Assembly: GCA_964522665.1 (NCBI GenBank)
Contig: CAZFVY010000066.1
Coordinates: 1 to 39,741 of the forward strand
From: CAZFVY01 sp964522665
Lineage (GTDB): Bacteria > Verrucomicrobiota > Verrucomicrobiia > Limisphaerales > CAZFVY01
Length of the DNA stretch: 39,741 nucleotides
Direction of reading: 5' to 3'
Shown piece by piece: positions 39,420 through 39,741 of this stretch. The position numbers and the translations under genes were made by a program. Under the pieces are notes generated by a model that was not told the DNA's origin, made no database searches, and saw only the letters and a program-made list of their open reading frames with translations. Position 1 is the stretch's first letter. Each line of letters begins with the position of its first letter.

Positions 39420-39686
39420 TTACTTCAACCCCAGGACGGAGAACACGAAGGTCAAGCCTCCGGCGAAAAGCAGCGCCCCGAGGAAGATGCAGGCCGGCAG
39501 CGTCAGCACCCAAGCCATGAGGATGTTTCGCAACGTCTTGCCTTGGAGTCCAGACTTGTTTGCCGCCATGGTGCCCGCGATGCCCGACGAAAGCACGTGG
39601 GTCGTGCTTACGGGGAGGCCGAACATGTCGGCGGCGGCGATCGTGGACATGGCCACCAGTTCCGCCGACGCTCCCTGAGCGTAGGT
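39420..39686 (-). pseudogene. PiT-family phosphate transporter, C-terminal fragment
   Basis: The last 88 residues of a PiT permease are clear: TYAQGASAELVAMSTI, then DMFGLPVSTTHVLSSGIAGTM, then the helix MAWVLTLPACIFLGALLFAGGL. Full PiT proteins have about 400-500 residues. Going upstream, in-frame TGA codons at 39687-39689 and 39693-39695 interrupt the frame exactly where the family's preceding conserved segment should continue, and none of the other frames matches it. Either the gene was cut by an insertion or rearrangement, or the window edge is a misjoined repeat. It lies upstream of ppk2 on the same strand. Confidence 0.75.
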
Positions 39687-39741
39687 TCACTCTCATCCGG
39701 CCATGGGGAAGCTCGGCGATTGTAACCCACTAAACGGGAGA

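Noticed and set aside
1..39741. tRNA, rRNA, CRISPR, insertion sequence or prophage
   Set aside because: No cloverleaf with a TTCGA-type arm, no regularly spaced repeats, no transposase, integrase or phage structural gene could be recognised.

Overview
The window looks like chromosomal DNA of a GC-rich verrucomicrobial bacterium, most likely the Pedosphaera/Limisphaera side of Verrucomicrobiota. This is inferred from gene content. Indicators are secreted DUF1080, NPCBM and discoidin-like proteins, a Tat-exported Gfo/Idh/MocA oxidoreductase, a PEP-CTERM protein, an ADOP-type MacB/FtsX permease, a pseudopilin of the H-x-DG type, and the order rplM-rpsI-argC. I found no rRNA, tRNA, CRISPR array, intact insertion sequence or prophage.

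Layout. 1-5.6 kb: secreted carbohydrate-associated enzymes (cysteine hydrolase with carbohydrate-binding modules, discoidin-like protein, DUF1080 protein plus Gfo/Idh/MocA oxidoreductase). 5.6-7.7 kb, minus strand: an HtrA-like protease, a small unknown protein and thioredoxin. 8.2-9.1 kb: an unrecognised 296-residue protein. 9.2-12.9 kb, minus strand: tyrA-aroA-cmk-plsC. 13-17.3 kb: a PEP-CTERM protein, a CbiX-like chelatase and a secreted arabinofuranosidase-like glycoside hydrolase. 17.8-20.3 kb: an ABC ATPase and a TolC-type outer-membrane channel with no permease between them. 20.4-22.5 kb: rplM, rpsI, argC. 22.8-25.1 kb: a secreted tandem-repeat protein and a DUF1080-ThuA fusion. 25.2-27.4 kb: a PadR/HAAS two-gene operon and an LpxR-like lipid A deacylase. 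27.7-33 kb: an ECF sigma factor, a four-helix membrane protein and a serine hydrolase in overlapping frames, then an ADOP permease. 33.1-34.6 kb: two toxin-antitoxin pairs (VapBC-like and MntA-HepT-like). 34.7-38.2 kb: a ferritin-like protein, a pseudopilin and a small beta-barrel protein. 38.4-39.7 kb: PPK2 and a 5'-truncated PiT phosphate transporter.

Themes. The secreted enzymes fit a glycan-degrading lifestyle in which 3-keto-glycoside chemistry (oxidoreductase plus DUF1080) may play a part. PiT and PPK2 fit phosphate uptake coupled to polyphosphate use. Small regulatory units stand out: padR has a textbook promoter that predicts a leaderless mRNA, and the sigma-factor operon is translationally coupled. 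Several intergenic stretches carry dense GC-rich hairpins resembling REP-type dispersed repeats. Start codons were chosen by eye. Many minus-strand and GTG/TTG starts remain uncertain and are marked as such.
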